A stretch of DNA of 64,000 bases. It comes from Dryomyza anilis (lineage: Eukaryota; Arthropoda; Insecta; Diptera; Dryomyzidae). A program made the translations under genes and the position numbers. This document shows positions 47,201 to 57,599 of this stretch, piece after piece; within the stretch, counting starts at the first letter, position 1; each line of letters begins with the position of its first letter. The stretch lies in assembly GCA_951804985.1 (NCBI GenBank), contig OX638130.1, forward strand, positions 106,714,040-106,778,039. The letters are read 5' to 3'. The notes under the pieces were generated by a model. It searched no databases. It worked only from the letters and a program-made list of their open reading frames with translations, and had not been told where the DNA came from.

Positions 47201-48002
47201 CCTATGTAAAATTTAAATGATGTTTTGAATTCTTTTTAGCAGCCCCATTTAAAAATTATTGCTCGGAAAAACGATGTGTTAATTTTTTTTATACATGTAA
47301 AGTTCAACAGGCTGTGTTTTAAAAACTATAGCTAATCGATATAAATTTAAATTATATTTGAAACTTATAACCCCAGATTACACAAAATATGTTCCATTAA
47401 TAAAATTAATATTACATATCATTAAATTATTATGGGTTTTCTCAATTTGCAAATTATTGAACCAATGGTATGCATCCTATTGGTCAATTTTAATAGCATA
47501 ATAGCATGTTTATCTGAGTGTAGACGAAAGTAACTTAATTTTAAACAAAATTTTAATGTTTTCAAAGTTAAGTAAAATGAAATCTAATCGGGTCGATATA
47601 CAAAAACTAGACAATATTTAATTAAAATGTTTCTGTTTTGGTTCTAATTTCGATCGGTTTTATATGAAAATTTTTAATCTTACGTTTTGAAATTAGATTT
47701 CTTAATGCCATCAAATATATTCTAAAGATTTGAATTTCCTTATAGTTAAAAGCAATCAGATTGAATTGATTCAAAACGACAAAAGGGCGAATTCGAAAAA
47801 TTGAAAATGTTGTCATGCCAAAAGGGCGAAGCTTTTTATTTTTATACCCTACACTAAGAGTGAAAGGGTATATTCAGTTTGGTACGCCGTTTGTAACACC
47901 CAGAAGAAAGCATCTCCGGTATGGAAAAGTATATATATTCTTGATCAGCATGACCTCCTGAGTCGATTTAGCGATGTCCGTCTGTCCGTCTGTCTGTCTG
48001 TC

Positions 48003-48037
<35 letters not shown>

Positions 48038-50508
48038 CTGTCCGTCTGTCTGTTGAAACCCCTAAGACTTTTAAAATTGAAGAGCTAGATAAATGAAACT
48101 TATAACTTAGATTACTAATATACCTACGCTGTATGTGCGAAAAAATTGGCGAGATCGGTCCATGGTGACCTATAATCCGACCACTTATGTTCAAATACCA
48201 CATATAAAATGTACATATAAAGATCAATTTTTATGTATACGTGCTTAGGTAAACTTTGTTGGTCAAATATATATTGACATCATGCTCAAATACATGATAA
48301 TAGTGTTTTCCGGCGAAAAGACTTGTGGTTCACAAAAAAAAAAATCGAAATTCGGTACACCTACCCATTTGTAAATATGGGTATCAAATGAATGGAAATT
48401 CTTCAGCGATTGAATGTTTGTAGTTATTTTCAGGATTCGTATACCCTGGTGACCTATATATCACTTTGAATGGTAACCACACATATGTGTAGGATATTTA
48501 TAGTCGGCTTAGACCGACTATAATTTTGATAATCCTAACTATCATAATTACACCTACTTTAAAATTTCCCATGTGATCTAACCTTCCCAACTGGTTTTGA
48601 TATAACTTTTTATTGGTATAAGATAAAATAGTTGTGTCAAGGCATTAAATGATTGTTTTTAAAGCACCTATTAATCTTCTTCATTATTTTAAAATATTTT
48701 TTTTGAATATTATCTTTTGCAAGAAAAATGTTTGGCAAAATATTTTTAAATAATGATGCCAATTAATATGTGCTTTAAAAATAAACAATAAATGCCTTTA
48801 TCATTATTTTATCTTGTACCATTAAATAGTTATTGCAAAAAAACGAAATGATTCGTCCTTTTGGCATGACAAAATTTTCAAATTTCTTCGTTTTTTTATT
48901 TATTGTTTGTTTTTTAAAGCACCTAACGATTGGCATCATTATTTAAAAATATTTTGCCAAACATTTTTCTTGCAAATAACAAATGGCAAATTAATATTTG
49001 ACAAAATATTTTTAATTAATGATGCCAATAGATAGGTGCTTTAAAAGCCAACAATTAATGTCTATACATTTATATTTTATCTTGCGCTAATAAAAAGTTA
49101 TAGCATAAAAAACAAAAATATTTGCGTTTTGATCTGGATATAGACTCACAAAATCCATACTTATAATTCAGTAAGTTGTCCAAATGTTATAATAATTGAT
49201 GAATAAACAAAAAAAAAAAAAAACAAAATAAATTGAAGAAAAAATAAATTTTACTAATTTTTAAAGCACAACTTTAAAATTTGATTTCCCAACATTTTCA
49301 AAAATGCACATTCGCCCCTTTGGCATGACAGTGACGATATGTCTCTATTATTTTTTTAATTTTTAAAGTGGAAGTAAGGTTGAACTAAAAAGAGATATTT
49401 AATACAATGTGTATTAAAAACATAAGTATTTAATACAGTTTGTATTAAAGTTTAAAACAACATAAAATGACAAAAAAGAGAATGCTTTGTATTACATTTT
49501 GAATTTAAAGTTAGCAAGTACGTAATATTCATTCCAAAATGTATTAAATTTTAATACAGATTTAATTGCATTTCTATAATTGTAATAATTTGTAATGTAT
49601 ACATTTTAATACAAAATGTATTAAAAAAGAAATTCTACAATTCATGGATTAAAAATTAGTTCAAGATTTGTAATCGTGCCACATGAAAAAAAAATGGCTG
49701 AGAACAAAATTTGTTTCTTGTACGCATGGACTCAACCACTAAAAATCATTAATTAAGATTCTCAACATACGACCCTATTGTGACAGCATTAATTAATTAA
49801 AGCATTGATTAATTAAATTTAGATACAATTTTTGTATTCTTCTCAGTCATTTATCTTCAAAATCAAAATTTATAATAAATAAAATATTCCGGAAAATTGA
49901 TTACGAAAAAATTATAAAATGTAGGCAGGAAATTGTGTGCCAAAAATATTAGATTCGATTATGGCGATTTAAAAAAGTCTGGACTGAAGAACATTAATTA
50001 GATTTCGATATAATTTTTGTATTATTCTGCTTAATCTATCATACTACAAATCAAACTTTATAATTAAAAAACAAATATTCCGAAAAATTTATTATGAAAA
50101 TATTACAAAATGTAGGGAGGAAATTGTGTGCCAACAATATTAGATTCGATTATGGCGATTTAAAAAATTCTGTACTGAAGAACACCATTTATATCTTTAA
50201 TAAAATATGAATACATATTTTGTTTTATACTAAATATCTCGAAATATGATTGGACAAATTAATAAAAATATTAAATCTTTTGAAATAGGTATAGTTATTG
50301 GAAATATTTATACAATGTAGTTGTTAAAACTTGGACAGTATTTAAAAGATTTAAAATTTATATAATGCACAAAATAAAAATTCTCGAAAAACTAATTTAA
50401 TGATGTTTTCATTATAAATAGCATTATTTATAATACAAAAAGAGACAAGATATTAATTTATGTTAATTGATATATTTTTTTTTGTTAACTTACCGATTTG
50501 GGCCCCAT
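32244..50508 (-). CDS. Moe: Moesin (ERM family membrane-actin linker)
   Basis: There are six coding exons on the minus strand: 50508-50494 (M-G-P-K-S), 38378-38199, 34948-34182, 34119-33732, 33662-33450 and 32408-32244. All have GT-AG introns and consistent phase, giving 575 aa, close to Drosophila Moe. Residues about 1-295 form the FERM domain (F1-F3), binding PIP2 and membrane-protein tails. Residues about 297-450 form the charged coiled coil ([14 protein letters not shown]). The C-terminal actin-binding tail includes the regulatory Thr556 in K-Y-K-T-L-R and ends F-E-N-M. Moesin works at the cell cortex and is activated by phosphorylation of that Thr. Upstream of the ATG, 50509-50562 is 5'UTR following an acceptor (TTTTAG at 50563), so at least one non-coding exon lies further upstream. 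Cys210 replaces the usual Arg/Lys in N-Y-F-E-I-x-N-K-K-G. Intron 1 is 12 kb and full of repeats. Confidence 0.96.
32582..33250. repeat. Four tandem 184-bp units in the last Moe intron
   Basis: CCCATTTGTGA starts units at 32582, 32765, 32950 and 33133. Each contains CTTTGACCTTGAAAAAGGCT and TTGATATTCAGTTAATCGAA. The middle two units are nearly identical, consistent with recent unequal exchange. Confidence 0.8.
35232..35483 (-). CDS. Moe: Alternative (terminal) exon of Moe
   Basis: After a TTAAAAAAAACAG acceptor (35484-35486), 83 codons stay open in exactly the phase of exon 2, so the protein would read ...L-Y-K-K then P-E-N-P-A-I-K-T. A basic stretch ([10 protein letters not shown]), a Gly/Ser linker, a His-rich patch and an acidic run ([10 protein letters not shown]) follow, ending at TAG. 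AATAAA lies 5 bp beyond the stop (35222-35227). The product would be 148 aa with only part of FERM lobe F1. The base composition is strikingly coding-like inside an AT-rich intron. The acceptor lacks a good pyrimidine tract. An internal donor-like ATG|GTGAGA at 35303 would instead make a 180-nt in-frame cassette. I have a vague memory of a similar exon in Drosophila Moe but cannot confirm it. Confidence 0.6.
   Translation of the reverse strand, partial: PENPAIKTIKYLKRVKKYVDKKTADSGGSGGGSGGAHHQHHAAGGGANNESDEDDDADDMVRFEPDPLGAIASSKANVFYDHL
35820..36250. repeat. Degenerate tandem repeat in Moe intron 2
   Basis: The phrases CGACCAGTTTTTGGCTAGTT, TTTTACTGGCA and CTACGCTTCAAATGCCTA recur four to five times at 70-110 bp spacing. 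There is no coding. Confidence 0.6.
36251..37660. other. Moe intron 2, no gene
   Basis: 36470-36620 is richer in CG and contains GACGTAAG and GACGTCACACGG words, a possible enhancer or element relic. The rest is AT-rich without features. Confidence 0.35.
37661..37930. mobile_element. MITE with CGTCGTTGTAGAACG ends in Moe intron 2
   Basis: The left end TATCGTCGTTGTAGAACG is followed by AAAGTCACCAAATACATTT. The right end is the inverted equivalent (AAATGTATTTGGTGACTTTT, then CGTTCTACAACGACGATA). The arms are about 45 bp with a single-base difference in most of their length, so the insertion is fairly young. The centre is AT-rich and non-coding. Confidence 0.8.
38484..39565 (+). mobile_element. 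Non-autonomous Helitron with internal minisatellite, in Moe intron 1
   Basis: It starts with TCTATATATATAAAAC, preceded by A, and ends with CTAG, followed by T, matching Helitron insertion between A and T. A perfect hairpin CACGA-G-TCGTG sits about 11 nt before the CTAG end, as expected. A GTCY-rich stretch (CCGTCTGTCTGTCAGTCGG) follows the start. Between 38720 and 39220 there is a 15-bp minisatellite of about 30 units (ACTCACCACACTAAA). From 39225 to 39365 there is a second repeat (GGGAAGAATTCTACC-like). No Rep/helicase frame is present, so it depends on enzyme supplied elsewhere. Confidence 0.75.
39935..40120. other. GC-richer island in Moe intron 1
   Basis: The stretch around AGTCAGTCAGTCAGTTG (three TCAGT initiators on the plus strand) stands out from the AT-rich flanks and has CG-containing words. 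It could be an alternative promoter, an enhancer, an untranslated exon or an element relic. I found no strong splice donor on the minus strand in it. Confidence 0.3.
40821..41182. mobile_element. MITE with TGGCTGCATTCAGCGACC ends
   Basis: The left end TGGCTGCATTCAGCGACC and right end GGTCGCTGAATGCAGCCA are perfect inverted repeats. They extend imperfectly through CAGCAGTTG...CTGCT. The interior is about 330 bp and non-coding. It lies in Moe intron 1. Confidence 0.7.
41183..43170. other. Moe intron 1, no gene
   Basis: 41281-41325 is nearly pure A. 41400-41590 is GC-richer without a usable frame. 42020-42230 has an ACTCAGAAACAAA start and GGTCAATAGGACAA-type text shared with the MITE at 45.1 kb, so it is probably a decayed copy. 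42400-42720 holds two diverged copies of a GCTGAGATAATTT-type unit. Confidence 0.4.
43171..44460. repeat. T-rich, A-poor simple-sequence tract
   Basis: The plus strand is dominated by T with scattered A and almost no G or C. It includes a (TTATTTTTT)n array from about 43455 to 43620 and TTTCTTTTTTATTTTTATTA units at 43780-43870. On the Moe transcript strand this would be A-rich. The end at 44460 is abrupt. Confidence 0.8.
44461..45130. other. Moe intron 1, no gene
   Basis: Composition returns to normal. 45010-45130 contains CCGCTGTGG and GGCGGTACCGC words that look like old element sequence. The sequence continues past the MITE as GCTCGGCAGACAATGGC, so the MITE interrupted it. Confidence 0.35.
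45131..45373. mobile_element. MITE with ACTCAGAAAAAAA ends
   Basis: The left end ACTCAGAAAAAAA and right end TTTTTTTTCTGAGT are inverted repeats. The interior contains GTCAATAGGATA and its inverted partner TTATTGAC. Related pieces lie at 42025-42230 and 47390-47520 (ending ATCTGAGTG). It has no coding. Confidence 0.65.
45604..46335 (+). mobile_element. DINE-1/mini-me-like element, copy 2
   Basis: It starts ACCAGTTGAGAAGGTTAGAT and ends TTAGTGTAGGGTATAAAAA. It has a GACR microsatellite at 46147-46198 and the core GGAGGTCATGCTGATCAAGA. It is nearly identical to copies 3 and 4, so these three are recent. Confidence 0.7.
46336..47780. other. Moe intron 1, no gene
   Basis: This is AT-rich. 46600-46740 is slightly GC-richer with GACGTAAACG and GACGTGCGACGTC words. 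47390-47520 is a probable MITE relic. No coding is seen. Confidence 0.35.
47781..49335. mobile_element. Element with repeated TTTTGGCATGACA boundaries, host of DINE copy 3
   Basis: TGTCATGCCAAAAGGGCGAA occurs near 47811, CGTCCTTTTGGCATGACA near 48856 and TTCGCCCCTTTGGCATGACA near 49312. The outer two are inverted. Between them lie repeated blocks such as TTTTTAAAGCACCTA and AAAATATTTTGCCAAACATT in both orientations. It is an older fold-back-like element into which the DINE-like copy (47841-48598) inserted. Confidence 0.45.
47841..48598 (-). mobile_element. DINE-1/mini-me-like element, copy 3 (minus)
   Basis: On the minus strand it runs from AGTTGGGAAGGTTAGATCAC to TTAGTGTAGGGTATAAAAA. It has the longest GACR microsatellite of the four copies (47976-48052). 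Its 117-codon open frame exists only because the microsatellite has no stops. Confidence 0.7.
49390..49640. repeat. Cluster of TTTAATACA/TGTATTAAA palindromes
   Basis: TTTAATACA-nnn-TGTATTAAA-type inverted pairs occur at about 49397, 49428 and 49606, with further half-sites near 49488 and 49541. No coding is present. Confidence 0.5.
49815..50190. repeat. Two-unit tandem duplication of about 185 bp
   Basis: GGAAATTGTGTGCCAA followed by TTAGATTCGATTATGGCGAT occurs at about 49928 and 50109. Both copies are followed by CTG(G/T)ACTGAAGAACA. They lie just inside Moe intron 1 beside exon 1. Confidence 0.65.
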
Positions 50509-50605
50509 TTTGATTGATACTCAATTATACAGTTGCGTTCAATCGCGCGTGTTGGTAAAAATCTAAAATAGAAAAAAATGAAAATTAAAAAATGTTTTAA
50601 CACAA

Positions 50606-51345
50606 AACCAGTTGGGAAGGTTAGATCACATGGGAAATTTTAAAGTAGGTGTAATTATGATAGTTAGGATTATCTAAATTATAGTCGGTCTAAGCCGACT
50701 ATAAATACCCTACACATATGTGTGGTTACCATTCAAAGTGATATATAGGTCACCAGGGTATACGAATCCTGAAAATAACTACAAACATTCAATCGCTGAA
50801 GAATTTCCATTCATTTGATACCCATATTTACAAATGGGTAGGTGTACCGAATTTCGATTTTTTTTTTTGTGAACCACAAGTCTTTTCGCCGGAAAACATT
50901 ATTATCATGTATTTGAGCATGATATCAATATATATTTGACCAAAAAAGTTTACCTAAGCACGTATACATAAAAATTGATCTTTATATGTACATTTTATAT
51001 GAGGTATTTGAACATAAGTGGTCGGATCATAGGTCACAATGGACCGATCTCGCCAATTTTTTCGCACATACAGCGTAGGTATATTAGTAATCTAAGTTAT
51101 AAGTTTCATTTATCTAGCTCTTCAATTTTAAAAGTCTTAGGGATTTCAACAGACAGACAGACAGACGGACAGACAGACGGACAGACAGACAGACGGACAG
51201 ACGGACATCGCTAAATCGACTCAGGAGGTCATGCTGATCAAGAATATATATACTTTTCCATACCGGCGATGCTTCCTTCTGGGTGTTACAAACGGCGTAC
51301 CAAACTGAATATACCCTTTCACTCTTAGTGTAGGGTATAAAAATA
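50606..51345 (+). mobile_element. DINE-1/mini-me-like element, copy 4
   Basis: It starts ACCAGTTGGGAAGGTTAGAT and ends TTAGTGTAGGGTATAAAAA, with a GACR microsatellite at 51150-51207. It lies 45 bp upstream of the Moe 5'UTR exon, in the preceding intron or promoter region. Confidence 0.7.
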
Positions 51346-52080
51346 TATAATAGGTATTCAGCATATATATGTCGAAAAGTAATAAAACGTGATTCTATAA
51401 ATGGCAGTACGCACACTTGAGTCACATGATTAAATTACTGAGAAATCAGAACTTAAAAGGTGTAACACTCAGCAAATACACAAAAAAAAAAAAAAAAAAC
51501 AAACGATGATTATTATTAAAAGTAACTTTTTGTTTCTTGTTTTTTTTTTTCATTCTTTTACCAAATAAAACATAATTGCACAGGTCGGTATGTCATGTGA
51601 GATAAATGTTGGAACATGTTGCAGTTGTTTGTCACATTTTTGAAAGAATTGGGTTAAACTCTGAAGCAAAATGCTTTAAGGCAGACAGGCAAACAAGCAA
51701 CAGGTGATGGTTGGTGATTCAGTAGAAAAATATTTATTACGTCAACCAAAAAATCTAGTTTTAAGCATCAGCGCAAGATAAAATAAAATACTAATTGCTG
51801 CCATTATAAAAGTGAATTACTTTAAAGTAGAGGCTCTGCATTTATACGGTTAAAAGGAATGTAGTCAAAATATTTAATACATTGTAAGTAATTTTTTATA
51901 TATACAAAATACAAGAGTAGTAAAATTTTGTATAATAATGCAGTAAATAGTAGTCGTTCTTCTTCCAAAAACAAATACATAAATGTACATAGTAAAAACA
52001 AATACATTGTATATATTTTAAAAATATTCTTTTTCATTTTAATAATGGTTTTTTCGGTGTATTAATCAATTTATCAATTA
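51346..52080. other. Gene-free stretch upstream of Moe
   Basis: The stretch is AT-rich with a poly-A run near 51483 and a matching poly-T run near 51540. I see no gene, and no clear non-coding exon can be fixed. Confidence 0.35.
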
Positions 52081-52084
52081 TTTG

Positions 52085-55000
52085 TTTATTCAAATTTTTT
52101 GATTAATCAAGATCAAGATTAATCAGTAACATAGAATTTCAATTATTCAAAATTCAAATTTTTAATAGATTTTTTTCTGTTTAATAGGGGTTTTTTTCGG
52201 TGCATTAATCGCAATCACGATTTATCGATTATTTGTTTATTCGAATTTTTTGATTAATCAAAATCAAAATTAATAGAATTAGAATTTTTTAATTAATCAA
52301 AATCAAGATTAATAGAATTCGAATTTTTTGATTAATCAAAATCTAGATTAATAGAATTCGAATTTTTTGATTAATCAAAATCAAGATTAATAGAATTCGA
52401 ATTTTTTGTTTAATCAAAATCAAGATTAATAGAATTCGAATTTTTTGTTTAATCAAAATCAAAATTAATAGAATTCGAGTTTTTTGATTAATCAAAAGCA
52501 AGATTAATAGAATTCGAATTTTTTGTTTAATCAAAATCATAATTAATAGATTTCGATTTTTTTGATTAACTAAATCAAGATTAATAGAATTAGAATTTTT
52601 TGATTAATTAAAATCAAGATTAATAGAATTCGAATTTTTTTGTTTAATCAAAATCAAGATCAAGATTAATAGAATTCAAATTTTTTGTTTAATCAAAATC
52701 AAGATTGATAGAATTCGCATTTTTTGATTAAGCAAAATTAATATTAATAGAATTCGATTTTTTGATTAATCAAAATCAAAATTAATAGAATTCAATTTTT
52801 TTTTGTTTAATCAAAATCAAGATTAATAGAATTCGAATTTTTTGATTCATCAAAATCACGATTAATAGAATTCGAATTTTTTGATTAATCAAAATCTAGA
52901 TTTATAGAATTCGAATTTTTTGATTAATCAAAATCAAGATTAATAGAATTCGAATCTTTTGTTTATTAAAATCAAGATAAATAGAATTCGAATTTTTTGT
53001 TTAATCAAAATCATGATTAATAGATTTCGAATTTTTTGATTAACAAAATCATGATTAATAGATTTCGAATTTTTTGATTAACAAAATCAAGATTAATAGA
53101 ATTCGAATTTTTTGATTAATTAAAATCAAGATTAATAGAATTCGAATTTTTTGTTTAATCAAAATCAAGATTAATAGAATTCGAATTTTTTGATTAATCA
53201 AAATTACGATTAATATTCGAATTTTTTGTTTAAACAAAATCAAGATAAATAGAATTCGAATTTTTTGTTTATTCAAAATCATGATTAATAGATTTCGAAT
53301 TTTTTGATTAACAAAATCAAGATTAATAGAATTCGAATTTTTTGATTAATTAAAATCAAGATTAATAGAATTCGAATTTTTTGTTTAATCAAAATCAAGA
53401 TTAATAAAATTCGAATTTTTTGATTAATCAAAATCAAGATTAATAGAATTCGAATTTTTTGATTAAGCGAAATTAATATTAATAGAATTCGATTTTTTGA
53501 TTAATCAAAATCAAAATCAAGATTAATAGAATTCGATTTTTTTGTTTAATCAAAATCAAGATTAATAGAATTCGAATCTTTTGTTTATTAAAATCAAGAT
53601 AAATAGAATTCGAATTTTTTGTTTAATCAAAATCATGATTAATAGATTTCGAATTTTTTGATTAACAAAATCATGATTAATAGATTTCGAATTTTTTGAT
53701 TAACAAAATCAAGATTAATAGAATTCGAATTTTTTGATTAATTAAAATCAAGATTAATAGAATTCGAATTTTTTGTTTAATCAAAATCAAGATTAATAGA
53801 ATTCGAATTTTTTGATTAATCAAAATTACGATTAATATTCGAATTTTTTGTTTAAACAAAATCAAGATAAATAGAATTCGAATTTTTTGTTTATTCAAAA
53901 TCATGATTAATAGATTTCGAATTTTTTGATTAACAAAATCAAGATTAATAGAATTCGAATTTTTTGATTAATTAAAATCAAGATTAATAGAATTCGAATT
54001 TTTTGTTTAATCAAAATCAAGATTAATAAAATTCGAATTTTTTGATTAATCAAAATCAAGATTAATAGAATTCGAATTTTTTGATTAAGCGAAATTAATA
54101 TTAATAGAATTCGATTTTTTGATTAATCAAAATCAAAATCAAGATTAATAGAATTCGATTTTTTTGTTTAATCAAAATCAAGATTAATAGAATTCGAATC
54201 TTTTGTTTATTAAAATCAAGATAAATAGAATTCGAATTTTTTGTTTAATCAAAATCATGATTAATAGATTTCGAATTTTTTGATTAACAAAATCATGATT
54301 AATAGATTTCGAATTTTTTGATTAACAAAATCAAGATTAATAGAATTCGAATTTTTTGATTAATTAAAATCAAGATTAATAGAATTCGAATTTTTTTTTT
54401 AATCAAAATCAAGATTAATAGAATTCGAATTTTTTGATTAATCAAAATTACGATTAATAGAATTCGAATTTTTTTGTTTAATCAAAATCAAGATAAATAG
54501 AATTCGAATTTTTTGTTTATTCAAAATCATGATTAATAGATTTCGAATTTTTTGATTAACAAAATCAAGATTAATAGAATTCGAATTTTTTGATTAATTA
54601 AAATCAAGATTAATAGAATTCGAATTTTTTGTTTAATCAAAATCAAGATTAATAAAATTCGAATTTTTTGATTAATCAAAATCAAGATTAATAGAATTCG
54701 AATTTTTTGATTAAGCGAAATTAATATTAATAGAATTCGATTTTTTGATTAATCAAAATCAAAATCAAGATTAATAGAATTCGATTTTTTTGTTTAATCA
54801 AAATCAAGATTAATAGAATTCGAATTTTTTGTTTAATCAAAATCAAGATTAATAAAATACGAATTTTTTGATTAATCAAAATCAATATCAAGATTAATAG
54901 AATTCGAATATTTTTATTAAGCAAAATTAATATTAATAGAATTCGATTTTTTGATTAATCAAAATCAAGATTAATAGAATTCGAATTTTTTGATTAATCA

Positions 55001-55100
55001 AAATCAAGATTAATAGAATTCGAATTTTTTGATTAATAAAAATCAAAATTAATAGAATTCGAATTTTTTGTTTAATCAAAATCAAGATTAATAGAATAGA
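52085..55100. repeat. 3-kb minisatellite of about 39 bp with higher-order structure
   Basis: The unit reads approximately GAATTCGAATTTTTTGATTA followed by ATCAAAATCAAGATTAATA. About 75 units run without interruption, and most contain GAATTC. From about 53030 the units are organised in blocks of 622 bp repeated almost exactly (53030, 53652, 54274). The open frames here (such as 53055-53282 and 53677-53904 minus) are products of the repeat. The edges decay gradually, and the last units near 55250-55340 lose the GAATTC. Confidence 0.9.
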
Positions 55101-56900
55101 ATATAATTTCAATTATTCAATAGAATCAATTGAAGAAAAACCAAAATGAATTCTAAGGAAATTTTTTTTTTCTGGAAATCCTCAAATTTAAAATACAATA
55201 TTTAAAAGCATGTTAATAAATATATGACAATTAGTTTAATATATTTTGATTAATCAAATATATGATTAACCAAATATTTGATTAATCAAATTTCTGTTTA
55301 ATCGTATTTTTGATTAGTAAAAAATGCATCGATCAAATAATTAAGCTGTCGTAATCATCATTAATCGCACAGACCTACTATAATGTAAAACGAAATACAA
55401 AATTGTGATATACAAATTTTTAAAATTTATTTTCATTTATTTGTTAAATTAATCATTCATTTACATAAATATTTATTATTCGCTTATTTGTTAGCAATAA
55501 CGAGAATACTCATAATGCGTCATATTCATATCAATTATTTTTATGTTTACAATACATATCTAGAAATAACAATTGCCAACTCATCGCTGCCCACGCATTG
55601 TGGCTTATAAATGAATGCCGTATTTTAATATCAACTCTTAACAACAACAATTAACAAAACAAAAAAATATTCCATGAAACCATAGTTTAACAACTACCTC
55701 ATTACAAACAAATAAATTATAAATGCACCAAGTTTAAAAATAGATCTTAAGTACCGCACACAAAATAAAGAGGTATACCTAAAAGTATTTTAATCATACA
55801 GTTTAAAATAAACTTTTATTTATAGCATATTTTGTAATATTTAAGGGGAGTTTTAAAGGCTCTGGAATATTAAGCGGTAGCAATTTAATTATAAACTTTA
55901 TTTTCAGATATGTTTTTTTATTTATAGTGGACACACTAAATAATACTAGTATTTAATTTATACAATTTATTAGTATTTGTTTCATATATATTCAAGTTCA
56001 ACGATTATAACCTGATGAACGTCACATATAGACGATGTAAATAATTATCATTCAATTATATAGATAATGGGAATTTCAGAATTAGCGAGAAATATTATTC
56101 TAAATAAAATACAAAATTTTGAAACAGCCACTGATGTGACTGTCAGATTTTAAGTCTGACAAATCTGATAAGACAATGATATGATTCTGAGATAAATTTC
56201 GAATCAATAGATATTAATTTTAAAATTGAAATATAAAATATAAATTCAGACAAATGAATTATATAACCGAGAATTATAAACGAGAAACATTACTCTAAAG
56301 AAAATTCTAAATTTTGTATCAGACACAGATGTTGCAACCCATTCCATATTTGAAGTGATTAATTTCCATCATGAACTTAATTTCTAATAATTTTAAAGTT
56401 GAAATATAAAACATATATTGCAAAATTGGTTTAAAAAAATATTAGAAAAAGTGAAAACTCTAATTTTCCGAAAAATATCGAAGTCTTTTTGACATAGGAA
56501 ATATAAAATTTATATTCAGCTGTAAATTCAATACAACGCTTTTTTCTCCCAACAATTTCTACCAAATATTAATGGAAGTATTCATTTAGAATTGGACTGA
56601 TTATGTGTTGAATTTCGTTCAGTTTTTCAGAATATGCCAAGTTCTACGAAAAATTAAAAATTTCAACATCAGACAATTAATTTTATTAAAACTGGAGCAA
56701 TTTTATTCAAATCCATGTAAATAACATCATCATGATTAAGAGCACTCTCAGTTGCAACTCTTCCCCTTCCCTATTTTTTCTACTGGGCCGCCACAAACTG
56801 CAGCCAGTCAATGACACAACGTCAGCCGCCGCCACCGCCGCCTGACGATTGCTTTCTTTTGTGTGTTTAAATATTTTTTGGATGAAATTCAAGTGAAGGA
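55101..56900. other. Gene-free stretch
   Basis: AT-rich sequence without convincing frames or repeats. 56740-56850 is GC-richer with a GCCGCCGCCACCGCCGCC run, probably the outer edge of the promoter or UTR region described next. Confidence 0.4.
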
Positions 56901-56944
56901 AAAATAAAAACGAGGCGCACACGAAAAAGGCTGAAAAACAAAAT

Positions 56945-57271
56945 CATCAGCGTTTGGCCGAGACGACAGACAGACAGACATACAGGCAGATATTCAGACA
57001 GACAATGTTGTTTAAATAAATTTTGCCTTGAACTTGATTTTATTATTTTTTTTTTGTGTTTGTGCCTTTTCGCGGTTGTTCGTTTTTATTTGGCATTAAA
57101 TTTTAAATAAAATGCATACATCAGACAGGCGTACGGACGGACGAACGAACGGCCCCGCAGCAACAACAACATAAATTACAGCAAAAACATTAGGCAATCT
57201 TGAGAGGCTTAACAACAAAAACAACAACGAAAACTGGCTTCAATCAAACACAAAAGCTTTTGCTTAAAATG
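56945..57271 (+). other. Possible 5'UTR and first coding exon of a plus-strand gene
   Basis: The sequence has the look of a fly 5'UTR: GACAGACAGACA, GCAGCAACAACAACATAAA and AACAACAAAAACAACAACGA, ending CTTAAAATG at 57269-57271. A consensus splice donor GTGAGA begins directly after the ATG. A gene with only its Met codon in exon 1 would continue beyond the window, because I find no second coding exon before 64000. Confidence 0.3.
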
Positions 57272-57599
57272 GTGAGAAAAACGCATTTAATTTTTGTTTT
57301 TTTTGTATTTTGTTGTATTTCTGTTTTTGTGTTTAGTTGTTTTTTTTTTTATTATTATTGCTGTTGATTTCAATAACATATTTTTTCAATAAAATTTTTA
57401 ATGACTAAAAATTATAATGGGAAAATATGCAGCTGCATGTTTGTGGAATTTTTTTTTTAGTTAAGGTTTTATTAGTTTTAAAATTAATATGCACACAAAA
57501 CTATTAAAATAATAGAAAGATATGATAAATAGAACTCAGTTGCACAAACATTTATAAACTGATGAAATAAAAAATAAAAAATAAATAAAATTTTTATAA

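Noticed and set aside
52343..54924. Five minus-strand open frames with repeated R-I-L-L-I-L-I-L pattern
   Set aside because: They are read-through of the 39-bp minisatellite, which happens to lack stops in one frame.
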